Origin: Catellatospora sichuanensis
Lineage (GTDB): Bacteria; Actinomycetota; Actinomycetes; Mycobacteriales; Micromonosporaceae
Direction: 5' to 3'
Assembly: GCF_007483665.1 (NCBI RefSeq)
Contig: NZ_ML660184.1
Location: 102,932-166,931, forward strand
DNA length: 64,000 nucleotides
A program made the translations under genes and the position numbers. Position 1 is the first letter of the stretch, and every line of letters starts with the position of its first letter. Shown here one piece after another: positions 61,232 to 64,000 of this stretch. The notes beneath the pieces were generated by a model. That model was not told the origin of the DNA. It worked only from the letters and a program-made list of their open reading frames with translations, and searched no databases.

Positions 61232-64000
61232 TTACGAGGCGTAGACCTCGTATTCGGAGAGCTGGCCGGCGGGCCAGCCCGTGTTGCCGGTGAAGCTCAG
61301 GCGCAGGTAGCGCTGGCCGGTCGCCGGGAACGTGATGGTGACGGTGTTGGCCGAGGACGGGTTGAAGACATACCCGGCCGAGGCCTTGACCGTGCTGTAG
61401 GAGGAGCCGTTGGTGCTGCCGAGGACCGACAGGGTCTGGGTGCGGGTGGCCCAGGCCGACGCGGGCGGGAGCTTGAGCACGACGCGGGAGACCGAGGTCG
61501 TCGCGCCGAGGTCGACCGTGATGGTCTGCGGCCAGGCGTTGTTCAGCGACTCCCAGTAGGAGTTGGCGTTGCCGTCGACCGCGTTGCCCGCGCCGTACAC
61601 GTCGGCGTGGCCGCTCTCGGTGACCGGGCGGTTGAGCGCCAGGTTGGTGTTCGCGACGACGCCGTTGCCCGACAGGTTGATCGTGTGCGGGCTGCCCGGC
61701 GCGTTGCTGGTGAAGCTGACCGAGCCGGAGCGGGCCCCGGACGCGGTCGGCGTGAACGTCACCGAGATCGTGCAGGACGCGCCCGCCGCCAGCGAGGAAC
61801 CGCAGGTGGTGGTGCGGGCGAAGTTGCCGGTGATGTTGACCGCGCCCAGCGTCGCCGACGCCGTGCCGGTGTTGGTCACCGTCACCGACTGCGCGCCGCT
61901 GGTGCTGCCGACGGTCTGGTTCGCGAACGACAGGCTCGACGAGGACAGGCCGATCGCGGGGGTCTGCGGGGGCGGGGTGCCGTTGCCGTACACCTCGAAC
62001 TCGCTGAACTGCCCCGCGGGCCAGCCGGTGTTGCCGGTGACCGTCACCCGGACGTAGCGGCGCGACGCGGCGGTGAAGTTGATCGTCGCGCTGTTGCCGG
62101 TGGCCGGGTTGAACGTGTAGCCCGCCGAACCCGCCAGGCTGCTGAAGTTCGAGCCGTCCGTCGAGCCCAGCACCTGCAGGGTCTCGGTGCGGGTGCCCCA
62201 CGAGGGCGGCAGCTTCAGCACGACCTGGTTGACGGTCGCGCTCGTGCCCAGGTCGACCGTGATCGACTGCGGGAAGGCGTTGTTGTTGCTCTCCCAGTAC
62301 GTGTTCACGTCGCCGTCGACCGCGTTGCCCGAGCCGTAAGACTGCGTGTGGCTGGTCTCCGTGGTCGGGCGGCCCGCGGCGAGGTTGCCGTTGGGGTTGA
62401 AGCCCATGCCGGACAGGTTCACCACGTGCGGGTTGCCCTGCGCGTTGCTGCCCACGGACAGCTGCCCGTTGCGGGTGCCGGTCGCGGTCGGCGTGAACGT
62501 CACCGAGGCCGTGCAGCTCGCACCGGGTGCCAGCGTCGTGCCGCAGTTCGTGGTCCGGGCGAAGTCACCGCTGACGGCGACGCCGCTCAGGTTCGCGGTG
62601 ATGGTGCCCGGGTTGCTGACCGTGACCGTCTGCGCGGCGCTGGTCGTGCCCACGTTCTGCGTGCCGAACACGAGGTTCGACGTGCTCAGGCTCAGCTGCG
62701 CCGAGGGCGGCGGCGGGGAGCTGGGCGGCGGTGGGCTGTTGCTCGGCGGGGTGGAGCCGCTGGTCCAGACCGGGGTCGGCCAGATGCCGGTGCAGGCCGG
62801 CGGGTTGGCGTACCAGCCGGAGTTGGTGCCCACCTGGGTGATCTGGAACGACGGGCCCACGCAGTTGTGGATCGGGTTGCTCTGCGCGATGCCGGTCGCG
62901 GTCACGTTCTCGAACGTGGCCTGGCCCTGCGACTGCACCTGCAGCGCGTACGTGCCCGCGCCGATGATGCGCACGTTCTTGAAGTGGATGCCGCTGGCCC
63001 CGCCCTCGATCCAGTGCAGCGCCGCGTAGGAGCTGTCCAGGATGTCGGCGTCGGTGACGTTGATGGTCGCTCCGGCGATGGGCTCGTTGAGGCCGGAGAA
63101 CCAGATCGCGCCGACGCCGAAGTTCCAGTTGTAGTCGGAGTTGCCGGCCCGGATCAGGGTGTTGCGGGCGATGGTGAAGGTGCCCGCCACGGCGGTGCCC
63201 TGGCCCGAGTTGACGCCCGGGTAGCGGTTGCCGATGTGGATGCCGCCGCCGTTGGTGATGGTGTCCGCGACCACGTTGTCCGTGATCTTGATGTCGCGGC
63301 CGCCGTACGACACGATGTTGTTCGCCAGGATCGTCACGCCGACCGTGTTGAACGAGAACGTGTTGTTGACGTTCGGGATGCGCTCGGGCCACATCGCCAG
63401 GCCGTCGTCACCGGTGTTGCGGACGAAGGTGTTGGTGACCGTCGAGTTGGTGACGCCGGTGTGGAAGTTCACGCCGTCGGCGGTCTGGTCCAGGATCACG
63501 CTGTTGCGGATCGTGAAGTTGTCCATCGGGCCGTCCATCCAGGCGCCGACCTTCGTGTGCTGCATCCACACGTGGTCGACCACCGAGTTGGTCATGGCCC
63601 CGCCCATGGCGTTGACCTGGTCGTTGTCCTCGCGCTCGCGGATGTCGCCGATGATGGCGAAGTCCTTGAGGGTGACGTTGCGGCTCGGGCCGCCCGCCTC
63701 GTGCGCGCGGATCTCGCCGCCGTAGCCGCCGCCCGCGACATACTTGCCGTAGACGCCCACCGCGCGGTTGCGCTGGGTGGGGTGGCGGCCGGTGAGCACC
63801 GAGTGCCACATGCCCGCGCCCTGCAGGGTCACCCCGTCGACCACGATGTGGTCCCAGACGGTGTACGTGCCCGCGGGGATCCAGACGACCCGGCCCTGCG
63901 CCCGGCCCGCGTCGACCGCGGCCTGGAACTTCGCCGTGTTGTCGGCGGTGCCGCCGTTCGGGTCGGCGCCGAAGTCGGCCACCACGTCGATCGCGTTGGC
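61232..64000 (-). CDS. Secreted GH87-like alpha-1,3-glucanase (mycodextranase), 5' end outside window
   Basis: At least 922 codons are present; the start and signal peptide lie beyond 64000. The visible part begins VVADFGADPNGGTADNTAKF, a right-handed beta-helix with VTLQGAGMWHSVLTG and NTGDDGLAMWPERIPN, whose adjacent Asp pair fits the catalytic acids of GH87. Then come two repeats of a choice-of-anchor D domain (LSLSTSNLVFGTQNVG; IGLSSSSLSFANQTVG) and an F5/8-type CBM32 (NLAAGRPTTETSHTQSYGSG; NLALNRPVTESGHADVYG). It would digest fungal or dental alpha-1,3-glucan. The MalR-type gene downstream fits alpha-glucan use. Confidence 0.75.
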   Translation of the reverse strand, partial: ANAIDVVADFGADPNGGTADNTAKFQAAVDAGRAQGRVVWIPAGTYTVWDHIVVDGVTLQGAGMWHSVLTGRHPTQRNRAVGVYGKYVAGGGYGGEIRAHEAGGPSRNVTLKDFAIIGDIREREDNDQVNAMGGAMTNSVVDHVWMQHTKVGAWMDGPMDNFTIRNSVILDQTADGVNFHTGVTNSTVTNTFVRNTGDDGLAMWPERIPNVNNTFSFNTVGVTILANNIVSYGGRDIKITDNVVADTITNGGGIHIGNRYPGVNSGQGTAVAGTFTIARNTLIRAGNSDYNWNFGVGAIWFSGLNEPIAGATINVTDADILDSSYAALHWIEGGASGIHFKNVRIIGAGTYALQVQSQGQATFENVTATGIAQSNPIHNCVGPSFQITQVGTNSGWYANPPACTGIWPTPVWTSGSTPPSNSPPPPSSPPPPSAQLSLSTSNLVFGTQNVGTTSAAQTVTVSNPGTITANLSGVAVSGDFARTTNCGTTLAPGASCTASVTFTPTATGTRNGQLSVGSNAQGNPHVVNLSGMGFNPNGNLAAGRPTTETSHTQSYGSGNAVDGDVNTYWESNNNAFPQSITVDLGTSATVNQVVLKLPPSWGTRTETLQVLGSTDGSNFSSLAGSAGYTFNPATGNSATINFTAASRRYVRVTVTGNTGWPAGQFSEFEVYGNGTPPPQTPAIGLSSSSLSFANQTVGSTSGAQSVTVTNTGTASATLGAVNITGNFARTTTCGSSLAAGASCTISVTFTPTASGARSGSVSFTSNAPGSPHTINLSGNGVVANTNLALNRPVTESGHADVYGAGNAVDGNANSYWESLNNAWPQTITVDLGATTSVSRVVLKLPPASAWATRTQTLSVLGSTNGSSYSTVKASAGYVFNPSSANTVTITFPATGQRYLRLSFTGNTGWPAGQLSEYEVYAS

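Overview
The window is high-GC, densely coded, and reads as the chromosome of a mycelial soil actinomycete. I favour the family Micromonosporaceae (Micromonospora / Actinoplanes / Catellatospora-like). This is inference from the sequence: SigE-type ECF sigma factors, Ser-Pro-rich linkers in secreted polysaccharide enzymes, the interspersed palindromic families GGAAGGGCACCTTC and TTGATCATGAACTT, and many genes with a TANNNT -10 box 6-7 nt before the start codon, which implies leaderless mRNAs. I see no rRNA, tRNA, CRISPR, complete transposon, prophage or antibiotic cluster.

Layout. 1-5.4 kb: a cellobiose-type sugar-binding lipoprotein (its permeases would lie to the left) with a promoter framed by two CebR-type operators; a K+ channel; a tiny Cys-rich ORF coupled to a RibD-type reductase; a frameshifted ECF sigma gene with its membrane partner. 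5.5-12 kb: a four-gene DNA-end-processing operon, HerA-like ATPase, SbcD, SbcC and a NurA-like nuclease, the gene set of the archaeal herA/nurA/mre11/rad50 locus. 12-21 kb: a secreted LPMO, an AlkA-type glycosylase, a MOSC-ferredoxin reductase fusion, and two tandem secreted pectate lyases behind a LacI-type operator. 21-27 kb: SDR, a second sigma/membrane-protein pair, and LigC plus a LigD-type polymerase for end joining, on either side of a secreted peptidase.

27-29.3 kb is the most irregular stretch. The 3' part of msrB is duplicated almost perfectly about 1 kb downstream, with a frameshifted AbiEii-type nucleotidyltransferase and its partner between the copies. A third, 18-bp piece of the same msrB sequence follows the next cassette, and a RelE-type toxin remnant lies beyond it. 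I read this as repeated insertion at one site in msrB.

29.3-42 kb: small membrane and lipoproteins, an Ada-AlkA fusion with a degenerate glycosylase hairpin, a PEP-mutase-like lyase, two adjacent paralogous ECF sigma factors each fused to a membrane-anchored extracellular sensor-like domain, a methyltransferase, a cold-shock protein and a DEAD-box helicase. 42-49 kb: two paralogous FtsX-type permeases, one ATPase and a PadR repressor; nearly identical palindromes precede both transport units. 49-56 kb: a YCII/ECF42 pair, an MBL hydrolase, a GntR regulator, and DAHP synthase preceded by a leader peptide containing Tyr-Trp-Arg-Phe and a terminator hairpin, a likely attenuator. 56-60 kb: a YhgE-type exporter operon with TetR regulator and operator. 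60-64 kb: a MalR/Reg1-type repressor and the 3' part of a large secreted glucanase (GH87-like), cut by the window edge.

Themes that link the genes are plant and fungal polysaccharide use under LacI-type repression, DNA repair (end resection, end joining, alkylation repair), and a set of duplicated sigma/sensor modules.
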